Shown here: positions 17,939 through 26,431 of the stretch, piece after piece
Numbering within the stretch: the stretch's first letter is position 1
How the letters are laid out: every line of letters begins with the position of its first letter
Origin: G958295645 sp965242735
GTDB lineage: Bacteria > Gemmatimonadota > Gemmatimonadetes > Longimicrobiales > Gaopeijiaceae
Length of the DNA stretch: 64,000 bases
Direction of reading: 5' to 3'
NCBI GenBank assembly: GCA_965242735.1
Contig: OZ251497.1
Span: 1,054,001-1,118,000 of the forward strand
Made by a program: the position numbers and the translations under genes
Notes under the pieces: generated by a model
Database searches by the model: none
Told to the model about the DNA's origin: nothing
Seen by the model: the letters and a program-made list of their open reading frames with translations, nothing else

Positions 17939-18018
17939 TGCGGCCGAAGCGTTTCGTGCGCACCGTCCGCGCGTTCGGGGCGGACCGGGTTCGGCGGCGA
18001 GACCGGGGCGTGATGCGG
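17936..18018 (+). repeat. tatC/lptD stop-start junction repeated 75 bp downstream
   Basis: TGATGCGG occurs at 17936-17943, where it is the tatC stop and the first lptD start, and again at 18011-18018, in frame with lptD 25 codons later. Outside the eight bases similarity is weak (G..GCG), so on its own this could be chance. The spacing equals that of the better-preserved repeats elsewhere in the window. Confidence 0.4.
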
Positions 18019-21012
18019 TTGCGCCTTCCGCCCGAGCGCGAGCGGGGCGGCGACGGGTTTGGCGCAGGCCGGTTCGGCGGTGCGCTCCGTGGCCGGCCGA
18101 GAACGGTCTGGCCGCTCGCGCTCCTGGCGCCGACGCTGGCCTTGTCCGCCGCGCCCGCGAAGGGCCAAGAGGTGGTGGCCGACTCGCTTGTGCAGCAGAT
18201 GCGCCAGCGACTTGAGCGTCTCGCGCGTCCCCTGGGCGACTCCTCGGGCCTCGCGGTTGCCGATTCCTCCGAGCAAGCGGTTCGCGGGGGCGTGCGGTTC
18301 CGTGAGCCAAGGCAGCAGGGAGACCGGACGAGCGCGGGCGCCGACTCTCTTCTCCAGGCGCTGCTGGCGCTGCCCGGCTACGACGTCGTGCAGTATCAAG
18401 GCACGGCGGTGAGCTTCGACGCCCGCTCGCGCATTCTCACGCTGCTGGGCACGCCGGAGTCGGAAGCCCGCCTGATTCGCTCCGACATGGAGCTGGCGGG
18501 CGATTCGGCCCTCGTCTTCAACGAAGAGACGGGGCGCTTGGTCACCGTGGGACGCGAAGCCATGTACCGGCCCCAGCAAGGCGACCAGGTCCAGGTGCGC
18601 CGGCTCGTCTTCGACCTCAACGAGGAACGGGGCACGGCGACGGGGGCGCGCACCAAGACGAGCGCGGGCGCCGGCGAATGGATCGTTCAAGGCGACTTCG
18701 ACTGGGTGAGCCGAGACGTGTCGTACGGACACGACATCTTCTTCACCACGTGCGAAGAGGAGGATCCGCACTATCATTTCGTCGCCCGCGCCCTGAAGCT
18801 GGTGCCCGGAGGCACGCTGGTCGCGCGCAACGTGTTGCTGTACTTCGCGGACGTGCCCGTCTTCTGGGTGCCCTTCCTTGCGCAGAGCACTCAGCAGGGG
18901 CGGCGCTCCGGACTGCTGCCCGTTCGCTTTTCGGTCAACGACATCGTGCGCACGTCGGGCAGCTACTCGCGGCGCCTGTCCAATCTCGGCTTCTACTGGG
19001 CGATGAGCGACTACGCCGACGCGGAAGCGGCCCTGGACTGGTGGAGCGGCAACTACTTCGCGGCCAAGGGCGGGCTGCGGTACCGATGGCTTCGCCGCTT
19101 TCTCGAAGGACGGGCCAATTTCCAGCAGTTCTGGCGCAACGAAGGGGGTTCGGAACTCGCCGTCGACACCAGCCACCAATGGGAAATCTCGGAACGGATG
19201 CAGATGCGCGCGTCCTTCCGCTACGCGTCGAGCGCGGACTTCGTGAGGCGCAACTCGTTCGATCCGCGGCAGGTCACGCAGTCCATCGACTCCGACGGCG
19301 GACTCAACCGGCGCTTCGACTGGGGCAGCCTGTCGCTCAGCTTCAATCGCCGCCAGTTCCTTTCGGACGATCGCGTCGAGATGACGCTGCCGACGGCCAA
19401 CTTGTCGCTTTCCACGATCACGCTGCTCCGCGAGCCGTCGCCCACGCGCGCCCGGTTCTACAACAACATGACGCTCTCGGCGTCCGGCAGCTTCTCGCGC
19501 TCGATCCGGGACCTGCCCGCGCCCGGCCCGGACGAGTCCTTCAGCCTGGCGGCCGCCGACGGCCGGACGTTGCAAGGCGCGTTTTCGACGACGCTGTCGA
19601 TGGGTGCGCTCTCGGTGGCGCAGAACGCCAGTCTGCGGCGCAACACGGCGCTGGACGTGCCGCAAGGCTTCTTCGAGATGGGCGGCCCGGCATCGCCAGC
19701 CGGCGTGGGCAGCGTGGCGGATCTGGAGCGCCCCGTCTTCGCGGCCGTCGCCCCGGCGCCTGCCGCGAGCGACTTCTCCGCCGACGAATTGACGTGGGCG
19801 ACGCGCATCAACTACCAGCAGAACCTGGTGGGCTCCACGACGCTGACGCCGCAGCTGGCCATTTCGGGCCGCTCCATCCGGTCCGACACGTCGTCTGCGG
19901 GGAGCGGCTTCACGGCCGCGCCCACGCGCATTTCGTTGGGCGTCCAGCTCAAGTCCGACATCTACGGCTTCTACGCGGACGGCAATGTCCGGCACAAGCT
20001 GTCGCCCACCTTCGACTACTCCTACTCGCCCGAGACCCAGCCTACGCCCTTGCAGGAAGCGGTCTTCGGCTCGCGCGCGATTCAGCCCAGGAACCAGATC
20101 GTCATCGGACTGAACCAGACGTTCGAAGCTCGCAGGGGCGGCGACGATGCCGACTCGACTTCGGCCGGCGCGGGGACGGCGAGGTCCGACGGGCCGCGCC
20201 GCGCCGAGAGATCGGAGAAGGTGACCTTGCTGGCGTGGCGGACGAGCGCGGTGACCTACGACTTCGAGCAGGCGAGCCGGCTGGGGCACTTCACGCGGGG
20301 CTTTGCGGACAATTTGCGGGTGGCCAACCAGTTCAGCTCGGACTATCTGCGGGGCTTGGCGGTCTCGACCGAGCTGGACGTGTTCGACGACTCGGGCGCG
20401 GGCGCCGAGGGCGGGCGGCGGTCGTTCTCGCCCTTCCTGTCGAGCGTCAACTTGTCGTTCTCCCTCAGCAGCCGCTCGACGTTGTTTCGCTGGCTGCGGG
20501 GGCTTCGGGGCGCGGAGGAGGAAGAGGACGCCGGGGAACCGGAAGCGGCGGAGGAACCGCTGGACGCGGAGGACCAAGCGGACGATCCCGAGGGACTGAC
20601 CGAGCTGGACCGGGGCGACCCGGCGGTGGTGCCGGGATTCGGGACGGAGCGCGACGCCTTCGCGAACCGCGGGCCGGCGGCGGGCGGCGTGGGCCAGTGG
20701 AACGCGTCCGTCTCGTACTCGCTGGCGCGCTCCCGCCACGCGGCCACGGCGCCGAGCCAGATGCTTCAGGCCGCGTTGCGGTTCCAGCCGACCCCGAAGT
20801 GGTCGGTGAACTGGCGGACCTCCTACGACGTCGAGGCCCGTGCCTTCAACGATCACGTCGTGACCCTGCAGCGGGACCTGCACCGATGGAACGCCGACTT
20901 CTCGTTCCGGCAGACCGCCACGGGCAACTGGAGCTTCATGTTCGAGGTGTCCCTGCGCGACAACCGAGACCTCCACTTCGACTACGAGCAGCGGTCGCGC
21001 CTGTCGGGCTGA
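17938..21012 (+). CDS. lptD: LPS-assembly protein LptD (OstA) homologue
   Basis: 1024 residues from the ATG overlapping the tatC stop. An in-frame ATG at 18013 lies nearer the export signal (VWPLALLAPTLALSAAPAKG). An OstA-like periplasmic beta-taco domain covers about residues 135-300, with YQGTAVSFDARSRILTLLG, and a long C-terminal beta-barrel follows, ending near FEVSLRDNRDLHFDYEQRS. LptD with LptE inserts lipopolysaccharide in the outer leaflet. A Glu/Asp-rich surface segment (about 858-890) is an insert. The first 60 residues are Arg-rich and unusual before a signal sequence. No lptE is recognised nearby. Confidence 0.88.
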   Translation: MRPKRFVRTVRAFGADRVRRRDRGVMRLRLPPERERGGDGFGAGRFGGALRGRPRTVWPLALLAPTLALSAAPAKGQEVVADSLVQQMRQRLERLARPLGDSSGLAVADSSEQAVRGGVRFREPRQQGDRTSAGADSLLQALLALPGYDVVQYQGTAVSFDARSRILTLLGTPESEARLIRSDMELAGDSALVFNEETGRLVTVGREAMYRPQQGDQVQVRRLVFDLNEERGTATGARTKTSAGAGEWIVQGDFDWVSRDVSYGHDIFFTTCEEEDPHYHFVARALKLVPGGTLVARNVLLYFADVPVFWVPFLAQSTQQGRRSGLLPVRFSVNDIVRTSGSYSRRLSNLGFYWAMSDYADAEAALDWWSGNYFAAKGGLRYRWLRRFLEGRANFQQFWRNEGGSELAVDTSHQWEISERMQMRASFRYASSADFVRRNSFDPRQVTQSIDSDGGLNRRFDWGSLSLSFNRRQFLSDDRVEMTLPTANLSLSTITLLREPSPTRARFYNNMTLSASGSFSRSIRDLPAPGPDESFSLAAADGRTLQGAFSTTLSMGALSVAQNASLRRNTALDVPQGFFEMGGPASPAGVGSVADLERPVFAAVAPAPAASDFSADELTWATRINYQQNLVGSTTLTPQLAISGRSIRSDTSSAGSGFTAAPTRISLGVQLKSDIYGFYADGNVRHKLSPTFDYSYSPETQPTPLQEAVFGSRAIQPRNQIVIGLNQTFEARRGGDDADSTSAGAGTARSDGPRRAERSEKVTLLAWRTSAVTYDFEQASRLGHFTRGFADNLRVANQFSSDYLRGLAVSTELDVFDDSGAGAEGGRRSFSPFLSSVNLSFSLSSRSTLFRWLRGLRGAEEEEDAGEPEAAEEPLDAEDQADDPEGLTELDRGDPAVVPGFGTERDAFANRGPAAGGVGQWNASVSYSLARSRHAATAPSQMLQAALRFQPTPKWSVNWRTSYDVEARAFNDHVVTLQRDLHRWNADFSFRQTATGNWSFMFEVSLRDNRDLHFDYEQRSRLSG

Positions 21013-21104
21013 TGTCGCGCCGGCCCGACCTTCAACGCGCCGGGGGGCGTCGCGCGCACCCGCCAAGCGTCGCGCCTGCAGGGCTGATGTCGCGCCGGCG
21101 CGAC
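20994..21104 (+). repeat. lptD 3' end duplicated 75 bp downstream
   Basis: Copies at 20994-21029 and 21069-21104, 36 bp each, differing at about three positions. Each contains the last lptD codons, the TGATG stop/start overlap and GTCGCGCCGG. Copy one ends lptD; copy two ends a phantom SRLQG-stop. The 323-bp gap to the next gene start at 21336 holds this repeat and no clear promoter; TTGTCC near 21138 has no matching -10. Confidence 0.88.
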
Positions 21105-21335
21105 GGCCGACACGGGGCTTCGTCCCCCAAAGTCGTTGTCCAGCAACGGGTCAAGGCTTGGCACGCTCCATGCATGGACGGACGAGAGAGAAGGCCGCCG
21201 CGACGAAGCGGGACGAGACGCGGGCCGCCCCTGCTTCGGCGGGCTGCGCCCGCTCGCGCCGTCGCCGGCCTCGGAAGCCACGTCGTGCCGGCCGCCGCCG
21301 CGGACCGGCGCGCTTTGACGCCGAAGGGGAAAACG

Positions 21336-22484
21336 ATGAAGACTGGAACGAGATGGCGGGCCGTCTGGACGCTGGCGCTGCTTGCGCCGGCAGGTTGCGA
21401 CGAAGAGCGCGTGCGGCTGGTGGCCGGCGCGCCCGACGCGCCCGACGCGCCCGAGGACCTGCGGGGCTGGTACTACGCCGGGGCGGTGGAGCTGGCATGG
21501 CGCTTGGGCGCGCAGTGGGACGGAGAGGCGTTTCGCGTGTACGCGAGGCGGAGCACGGAGGCGAGGTCCCGCTTCATTGCCGAAGTGACCAGCTGCGCGG
21601 CGGGCGAGTGCGCGTACCGGGACATGAACGTGCGGCCGGGCGCGACCTATCTCTACCACGTGGCGGCGGTGTCGGCCCAAGGGGCGGAGACCGCGACCCG
21701 CGACGTCGAAGTGCAGGTTCCGCAACCGGTGGCGCCGCCTGCGCCGGCGCACGTGGACGCCGTCGCCCTCGACGACGCGGTGTTCGTCCGGTGGGACAAC
21801 CGGCCCGCGAGCGAGGACGACTTCTCCCTCTACGCCGTCTACCTGGACCAGCCGAGCGAGAGCGTCCTGCTCGGCGAGACGGACTCGCCCGGATTCGTCG
21901 ACTTCCTGGCCAGCAACGGAACGACGTACGCGTACTTCGTCACCTCGATCGACGAAGACGGCCACGAGAGCGACGGCAGCCCTGCCGCCGCCGCCACGCC
22001 GCGTCCCGACTACGCGGGCGAGATCGTCCATGCGCACCGCGACGCGGCGGAGTCCTCCGGCTTTCGGTTCATGACGAACGACGAGGCCCAGGCGGTGACC
22101 GGCGGCACGGACTCGGCTCGCCATTTCCGGGTCGACGCCCGCGACGGAGGTCTTTGGATCGAACCCGCGCCGGGCGTGGGCGCGCATTCCACGCCAAGGG
22201 CGACCACGGCCCTCGCGTGCGGGCCGGCGGCGGACGCCGACTGCGTCTCCTGGACCGAGGCGCCCGCCACGGGCTACGAAGCCCGTCCCGTGCGCGCGGA
22301 GGCCGGATTCACGACGATGTTTCGGGTGCCGGGCGACGACCGGAAGGTCCGCTTCGGCGCGGTGCGCGTTCAGAGCCTGGGGGTGGACCAGGAAGGCCGG
22401 GCGTTCGTCGTCTTCGACTGGGCGTTCCAGACGCAGGCCGGCAACCGCAGCCTCGATCGGCGTGGCGGAGCCGGCGCCGCGTAG
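21336..22484 (+). CDS. fibronectin type III-like lipoprotein of unknown function
   Basis: 382 residues; ATG at 21336 follows AAGGGGA. The signal MKTGTRWRAVWTLALLAPAGC gives a lipoprotein with Cys21. Two FN3-like domains follow: about 35-125 (DLRGWYYAGAVELAWRL to YLYHVAAVSAQG) and about 130-220 (AVFVRWDNRPASEDDFSLYA to YAYFVTSIDEDGHESDGS). A C-terminal region of about 160 residues, with LACGPAADADCVSW, has no fold I recognise. An open frame runs upstream to the lptD stop but has no family features. Probably exposed in the periplasm or on the outer membrane. Neighbours give no functional hint. Confidence 0.75.
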   Translation: MKTGTRWRAVWTLALLAPAGCDEERVRLVAGAPDAPDAPEDLRGWYYAGAVELAWRLGAQWDGEAFRVYARRSTEARSRFIAEVTSCAAGECAYRDMNVRPGATYLYHVAAVSAQGAETATRDVEVQVPQPVAPPAPAHVDAVALDDAVFVRWDNRPASEDDFSLYAVYLDQPSESVLLGETDSPGFVDFLASNGTTYAYFVTSIDEDGHESDGSPAAAATPRPDYAGEIVHAHRDAAESSGFRFMTNDEAQAVTGGTDSARHFRVDARDGGLWIEPAPGVGAHSTPRATTALACGPAADADCVSWTEAPATGYEARPVRAEAGFTTMFRVPGDDRKVRFGAVRVQSLGVDQEGRAFVVFDWAFQTQAGNRSLDRRGGAGAA

Positions 22485-22595
22485 CGGGCGCGTGCGGCAG
22501 GCCGGCGTGGCGCTGGGCGCGGAGGGGGCCGTGAGCGCCCCTGGGGTTCCGGAGGAGGCGGTCGACTTCGCCGAGGCCCGGGCGCGGACGCACCG

Positions 22596-23570
22596 GTGAG
22601 CGAAGCGGCGGCTGGGCTTCTGGGGACGGCGGTCAACTTCAGCGAGGGCCGCGACCCGGCGTTCGCCGATGCCGTGTCGGCGGCGTACGCCACGGCGGGA
22701 TGCGAGGTCGTGCACGCGACGGCCGATCCGGATCACCACCGGTCGGTGGTCACCGTTCTCGGGGACGCGGGCGCCCTCGCGGACGGCTCGGCCGCGGCGA
22801 TGGCGGTCGCGCTGGCGCGCATCGACCTGCGCCGGCACCGGGGCGTGCATCCGCGCGTGGGAGCGATGGACGTGCTGCCGTTCTTCCCGGTCGGAGAAAC
22901 CGGCATGACCGTCGCGGAGGCCGCGGCTCGGAGCGCCGCCCGGCGGCTGGCGGCCCTGGGCGCGCCGGTCTATCTGTACGGCCGGTCTTCGGTTCCGCCG
23001 GGCCGCGGGCTGGCGGTCGTGCGCCGCGGAGGCTGGGAGCGCTTGCGACGGCTGGAGGAAGCCCGGTCGGACGCCGAGCCTGGGCGCGCGGATCTCGCGG
23101 GCCTGGACGCCGAGGGCCGGCCCGCCTGGACCCACGCGCATCCCACGGCCGGAGCCGTGTGCGTCGGCGCGCGCGAGGTCCTGCTGGCCTGGAACGTCGA
23201 CTTGGCCGGCGTGTCCTTGGAAGCCGCCAAGGAGATTGCCGCGACGATCCGAGAGGCCGGGGGCGGCTTTCCCAGCGTTCGGGCGCTGGCGCTTCGCTTG
23301 CCCAGGCAGGACCGGTTGCAGGTCTCGATGACGGTCGGCGATCTCGCCGCCGCCCCTCCCGCCGAGGTCTACGGCGCCGTGGAGGCCGCGGCGCGCCGGC
23401 ATGGGGGGGCGGTCGCGCAGACCGAAGTGATCGGCATGTTTCCGGACGCGCTGGCCGATCCCGCCGCCGCCCGTTCGCTTCGCGTCCGCGATTGGTCCCG
23501 CGGGCGCGTCCTTCGGCTTCGGGCGGCGCGACACGCGGCCTTGAAGGCCGACGACGCCAAACAATGCTAA
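22596..23570 (+). CDS. glutamate formimidoyltransferase-like protein (FTCD N-terminal family)
   Basis: 324 residues from GTG at 22596. AVNFSEGRDPAF, HHRSVVTVLG, HRGVHPRVGAMDVLPFFPV and the closing QTEVIGMFPDAL match formiminotransferase. That enzyme moves the formimino group of formiminoglutamate to tetrahydrofolate in histidine breakdown. Only the transferase domains are present; no cyclodeaminase domain is fused and no hut genes are nearby. Many bacterial homologues lie outside histidine operons, so the exact substrate is uncertain. A weak echo of its start (GTGAGCG) occurs 65 bp upstream. Confidence 0.85.
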   Translation: MSEAAAGLLGTAVNFSEGRDPAFADAVSAAYATAGCEVVHATADPDHHRSVVTVLGDAGALADGSAAAMAVALARIDLRRHRGVHPRVGAMDVLPFFPVGETGMTVAEAAARSAARRLAALGAPVYLYGRSSVPPGRGLAVVRRGGWERLRRLEEARSDAEPGRADLAGLDAEGRPAWTHAHPTAGAVCVGAREVLLAWNVDLAGVSLEAAKEIAATIREAGGGFPSVRALALRLPRQDRLQVSMTVGDLAAAPPAEVYGAVEAAARRHGGAVAQTEVIGMFPDALADPAAARSLRVRDWSRGRVLRLRAARHAALKADDAKQC

Positions 23571-23573
23571 CTT
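23565..23573 (+). promoter_or_regulatory. possible extended -10 promoter before the polyprenyl synthase gene
   Basis: TGCTAACTT fits an extended -10 (TGn plus TAACTT). It overlaps the end of the formiminotransferase gene and lies about 30 bp before the ATG at 23602. The best -35 candidate (TTGAAG at 23541) is 21 bp away, too far for a standard spacer, so the call rests on the -10 alone. Confidence 0.35.
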
Positions 23574-23601
23574 TGGCGTTGCTTCCCTCCGCCACCCGCG
23601 C

Positions 23602-24606
23602 ATGAAGAACCTTTCGTCCACGCTGGACTACGCCGCTGTCCAGCTGCCCGACATTCAAGCTCCGGTCGCCGACCGCCTCGCCGAGGTCTTGGACGGATTG
23701 CGCCGCGTCGCGTCGGCGAACCTGTCGATGATCGAGGAGGTGAACGCCTACTTGCTTGCCGTGCCGGGCAAGCTGTTCAGGCCCACGCTTCTCCTCCTGT
23801 CCAGCGAAGTCGGCGGCGAGCCGCGCTCCGAGGCGACGGGGATGGCGGTCGCCGTCGAGCTCGTCCACATGGCGACGCTGCTTCACGACGACGCCGTGGA
23901 CCATTCCGTGCTGCGCCGCGGCAGGCCGACGGTCAATTCGCTGTGGACGCACCAGATCGCCATCATCATGGGCGACTACCTGTACAGCCGCTCCGTGACC
24001 GAGCTGGCCGCCATCGGCCACCTGGAGGCCCTGCGGGTGCTCGCCTCGGCCGCCAACGAAATGAGCGTGGGCGAGATGCGGCAGCTCCTGTCCTACGACG
24101 ACATCGAGTACTCCGAAGACGAGTACTTTCGATTGGTGGACGCCAAGACCGCGTCGCTCATGTCCGCCGCCTGCGAAATGGGTGCTCTGGTGGGCCACGC
24201 CGCGCACCGGCGGCCCTTGCGCAGCTTCGGACGAGCCTTGGGCACCGCCTTCCAGGTCACCGACGACGTGCTCGACTACGCGGGCGTCCAGGAGGAGACC
24301 GGCAAGCCGCCGGGCCAGGACCTGCGCGAGCGCAAGGTCACGTTGCCGCTCGTGGGCGCCTTGCGCCGAATGCCGACGGCGGGGATCGATCGGGTGCGCG
24401 ACATGTTTCGGTCCGACGAGCCCAGCGAAGGCCAGGTGCAGGAAGTCGTGGGCTTGGTGACGGAGCACGGCGGGCTGGAATACGCCCGCGCCAAGGCCCG
24501 CGAGTACGCCATGGAGGCCGAAGCCGCCTTGGCGGGCTTGGCGTCGTGCGACGCCCTGGACGCGTTGCGCGAGTCGGTCGTCTACGTCGTCGAACGCTCC
24601 CGCTGA
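23602..24606 (+). CDS. all-trans polyprenyl diphosphate synthase
   Basis: 334 residues, long-chain trans-prenyltransferase. First aspartate-rich motif is LLHDDAVDHS (DDxxD) near residue 96; the second is FQVTDDVLDYAG near 217. GKLFRPTLLLL near residue 55 is the substrate-binding start. It extends farnesyl diphosphate to the C35-C50 side chain of a respiratory quinone; chain length cannot be fixed by eye. The next gene (DUF4321) follows after 24 bp, so they are probably co-transcribed. Confidence 0.93.
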   Translation: MKNLSSTLDYAAVQLPDIQAPVADRLAEVLDGLRRVASANLSMIEEVNAYLLAVPGKLFRPTLLLLSSEVGGEPRSEATGMAVAVELVHMATLLHDDAVDHSVLRRGRPTVNSLWTHQIAIIMGDYLYSRSVTELAAIGHLEALRVLASAANEMSVGEMRQLLSYDDIEYSEDEYFRLVDAKTASLMSAACEMGALVGHAAHRRPLRSFGRALGTAFQVTDDVLDYAGVQEETGKPPGQDLRERKVTLPLVGALRRMPTAGIDRVRDMFRSDEPSEGQVQEVVGLVTEHGGLEYARAKAREYAMEAEAALAGLASCDALDALRESVVYVVERSR

Positions 24607-24630
24607 CCTCTTCCCGGAGAACCTTTCCTC

Positions 24631-24903
24631 ATGGACCCCATACGCAAGGGCCGCGTCAAGCGGGCGACGCTGACTGCCGTGGTGGGCTTCGTCCTGGGCG
24701 GCTTGATGACGAAGCTGGCGGAAAGCCTGCCGGAGAGCACGGCGCGCACGTTCTTCACGACCGGCGTCAGCGGCGAAATCGGTCCGTTCGCGCTGGACTT
24801 GGTGACGGTGAACTTGTCCGTGGGCCCGGTCGGATACCAGCTCAACGCGCTGGTGCTGCTGAGCGTCGGCGCCGTGGCCTTGGTCGTGCGGTCCTGGATG
24901 TAG
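24631..24903 (+). CDS. DUF4321-type small membrane protein
   Basis: 90 residues with AGAACC before the ATG. Two hydrophobic segments: about 12-28 (LTAVVGFVLGGLMTKLA) and about 67-87 (QLNALVLLSVGAVALVVRS). The central TTGVSGEIGPFALDLVTVNL and the overall size fit the DUF4321 family of small membrane proteins. No function is established. Its conserved-looking location beside a prenyl synthase and tatA may be of use for taxonomy. Confidence 0.75.
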   Translation: MDPIRKGRVKRATLTAVVGFVLGGLMTKLAESLPESTARTFFTTGVSGEIGPFALDLVTVNLSVGPVGYQLNALVLLSVGAVALVVRSWM

Positions 24904-24938
24904 CGGGGCTTCCGGTCGCCGATCCGACCGTCCCGCGC

Positions 24939-24944
24939 TACATT
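24939..24944 (+). promoter_or_regulatory. possible -10 element upstream of tatA
   Basis: TACATT stands in the 101-bp gap before tatA, about 60 bp from its start. No convincing -35 is seen at 16-18 bp. Similar TACATT or CTACAT sequences occur near 10060 and 49363, also just before genes. Confidence 0.3.
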
Positions 24945-25004
24945 TGAAGGGTTGGCTCCGGGGGCATTTGGCCGCCGGGGCGTCCCTGACGGCAGGAGGT
25001 GAGC

Positions 25005-25310
25005 ATGTTCCCCGGCACTTTTGGCCCCGGCGAGATGATCCTGATCTTCGTCGTGGTCCTGCTTCTGTTCGGGGCCAAGCGGCTTCCCGAGATCGGCTCG
25101 TCCTTGGGCAAGGGGATCAGGGAATTCAAGTCGTCGGTTCGCGAAATCCAGTCCTCGGTCCGGAGCGAGGCCAACGCCGCGTCCGGTCCTCGAGAGCCCT
25201 TGGCGTCGCGCAACCAGGACTCGGCCGACGAAGAAGCCGAGCCGCGGCGATTGAAGACCAGCGCCGCGAGCGGAGGCTCGCAGGACGGCGCTGGTTCGGC
25301 AGACGGCTGA
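25005..25310 (+). CDS. tatA: Sec-independent translocase subunit TatA
   Basis: 101 residues from ATG at 25005, chosen because AGGAGGTGA ends three bases before it; an in-frame GTG at 24999 lies inside that site. MFPGTFGPGEMILIFVVVLL is the short membrane helix with the family Phe-Gly hinge FGAKRLPEIGSSLGKGIREF, followed by an amphipathic helix and a hydrophilic tail. It forms the export pore with TatC (16919). A GC-rich stem (CCCCGCGC/GCGCGGGG, 25312-25333) just after the stop may aid termination but lacks a T run. Confidence 0.94.
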   Translation: MFPGTFGPGEMILIFVVVLLLFGAKRLPEIGSSLGKGIREFKSSVREIQSSVRSEANAASGPREPLASRNQDSADEEAEPRRLKTSAASGGSQDGAGSADG

Positions 25311-25342
25311 GCCCCGCGCAGGAGGGCGCGGGGACCGCCTCG

Positions 25343-25431
25343 GTCATTCGCGGGCGCCCCGCTGGTCCGATTGGACCCTCGGCAGGGCGCGGCAGCTTGC
25401 CAGCGTCATTCGCGGGCGCCCGCCGGTCCGA
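25343..25431 (-). repeat. yggX-like gene end duplicated 62 bp beyond its stop
   Basis: Copies at 25343-25370 and 25405-25431 share GTCATTCGCGGGCGCC followed by GC(T/C)GGTCCGA. The 25405 copy encodes the last residues (GPAGARE) and stop of the minus-strand gene. The other has one extra base that breaks the frame. It lies between convergent genes. Confidence 0.85.
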
Positions 25432-25720
25432 GCGTTCCCTGAAGCGAGGTGTCGATGGTCGCAGGTTCGCCTTCGCCGAAGAGGACGGCCTTGACCTGCC
25501 CGTAGAGGAATTCGCGGGCGTCGCGCTTTCTGAGGTCGAGGCCGAAGTGGTTGATGAGCGCCGTTTGGCGCTGAAGCCAGTCCTTCCAGCAACGAGCGCA
25601 GATCTCTCGCTGGATGCGTTCGCCGAGGTCGGACCGAAACGGGGGCGCGGCCAGGGCTGGGCCAGGCGTGCCGGGATGGCGGCGGCATGCGACGGTCTTC
25701 TCGGCGTCTGCGCGGGTCAC
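25406..25720 (-). CDS. YggX-like Fe(2+)-trafficking/oxidative-damage-protection protein
   Basis: 104 residues from GTG at 25720. The core LGERIQREICARCWKDWLQR followed by QTALINHFGLDLRKRDARE and FLYGQVKAVLFGEG matches the YggX fold (compare ELGKRI..., W..W...QT.LINE..L). YggX protects iron-sulfur clusters, probably by handling Fe(II). The N-terminus keeps one cysteine (TVACRRHP), in the region where YggX has its conserved Cys. Assigned by motif memory only. It stands alone, convergent with tatA and divergent from the dksA-like gene. Confidence 0.72.
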   Translation of the reverse strand: MTRADAEKTVACRRHPGTPGPALAAPPFRSDLGERIQREICARCWKDWLQRQTALINHFGLDLRKRDAREFLYGQVKAVLFGEGEPATIDTSLQGTLGPAGARE

Positions 25721-25901
25721 GGCTCTGTGCGGGTCACGGCGTCTCTCGCGTGGCGCCCGCGCTTGCGGGCTTGACGGGGCGGGGCGGCCCGCCGAAGTTC
25801 GCCGTCTCCTGCGCTCGGCGCCAGCGGTTGGGCCGCCGCCCCGCCGCTGGCCGGGGCGCAGAGGCTTGGGCTCGACTCGCCCCGGTTCCGCCGCCGCGGG
25901 G

Positions 25902-25931
25902 TTGGCCCGGTCGCGCCCCTGCGGCTAGATT
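25902..25931 (+). promoter_or_regulatory. probable promoter for the dksA-like gene
   Basis: TTGGCC at 25902-25907 and TAGATT at 25926-25931 with an 18-bp spacer, about 54 bp before the ATG. The AT-rich TAGATTTCAAAG stands out in the GC-rich 264-bp divergent region between the YggX-like and dksA-like genes. Confidence 0.45.
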
Positions 25932-25984
25932 TCAAAGAGCGCTGGCGCCGGGGCGGGCCCGGGGCGACACGATTGGAGGCGGCG

Positions 25985-26431
25985 ATGGCGGGGGCAGAGA
26001 ATTCTCGGCGGAGCGAAGACGGTCGTGCCGAAGCTGCGGACACGGGCCCTCTCTTGACGAAGGATCAACTGGCACACCTGGAGCGGCGGTTGCGCGAAGA
26101 GCGCGAGAAGGCGTTGCGCGGCTTGGGCCGGTTCGCGGAGGCGGCCCGGGCCGGCGCCGAGGGCGATTCCGACTTGGTGGGCTACACGGACCACATGGCC
26201 GATCAAGGGACCGAGGCCATGGAACGCGAGAAGGCTGCGCTCTTTGCGACGAAGGAAGGCCGGTACCTCCACCGCATCGAAGAAGCGTTGCGACGGCTGT
26301 ACAACGATCCGGACAACTTCGGCCGCTGCCGGGCCACGGGGAAGCCGATCAGCTTCCGTCGGCTCGACGCCTTGCCGCACGCCCATTACTGCATCGAACA
26401 CAAGCGCGAGCTGGAGGCGTCCGGGGACTGA
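25985..26431 (+). CDS. DksA/TraR-family transcription factor with altered zinc-finger cysteines
   Basis: 148 residues from ATG at 25985, chosen for GGAGG five bases upstream (TTG at 25973 is in frame but lies before that site). A coiled-coil (about 27-90) has LTKDQLAHLERRLREEREKA. The C-terminal finger reads CRATGKPISFRRLDALPHAH followed by YCIEH, so the usual C-x2-C/C-x2-C is C-x2-T-x17-C-x2-H. Thr at position two is also found in zinc-independent Pseudomonas DksA2. It would bind RNA polymerase through the secondary channel and act with ppGpp, possibly made by Rel (4324). Confidence 0.85.
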   Translation: MAGAENSRRSEDGRAEAADTGPLLTKDQLAHLERRLREEREKALRGLGRFAEAARAGAEGDSDLVGYTDHMADQGTEAMEREKAALFATKEGRYLHRIEEALRRLYNDPDNFGRCRATGKPISFRRLDALPHAHYCIEHKRELEASGD

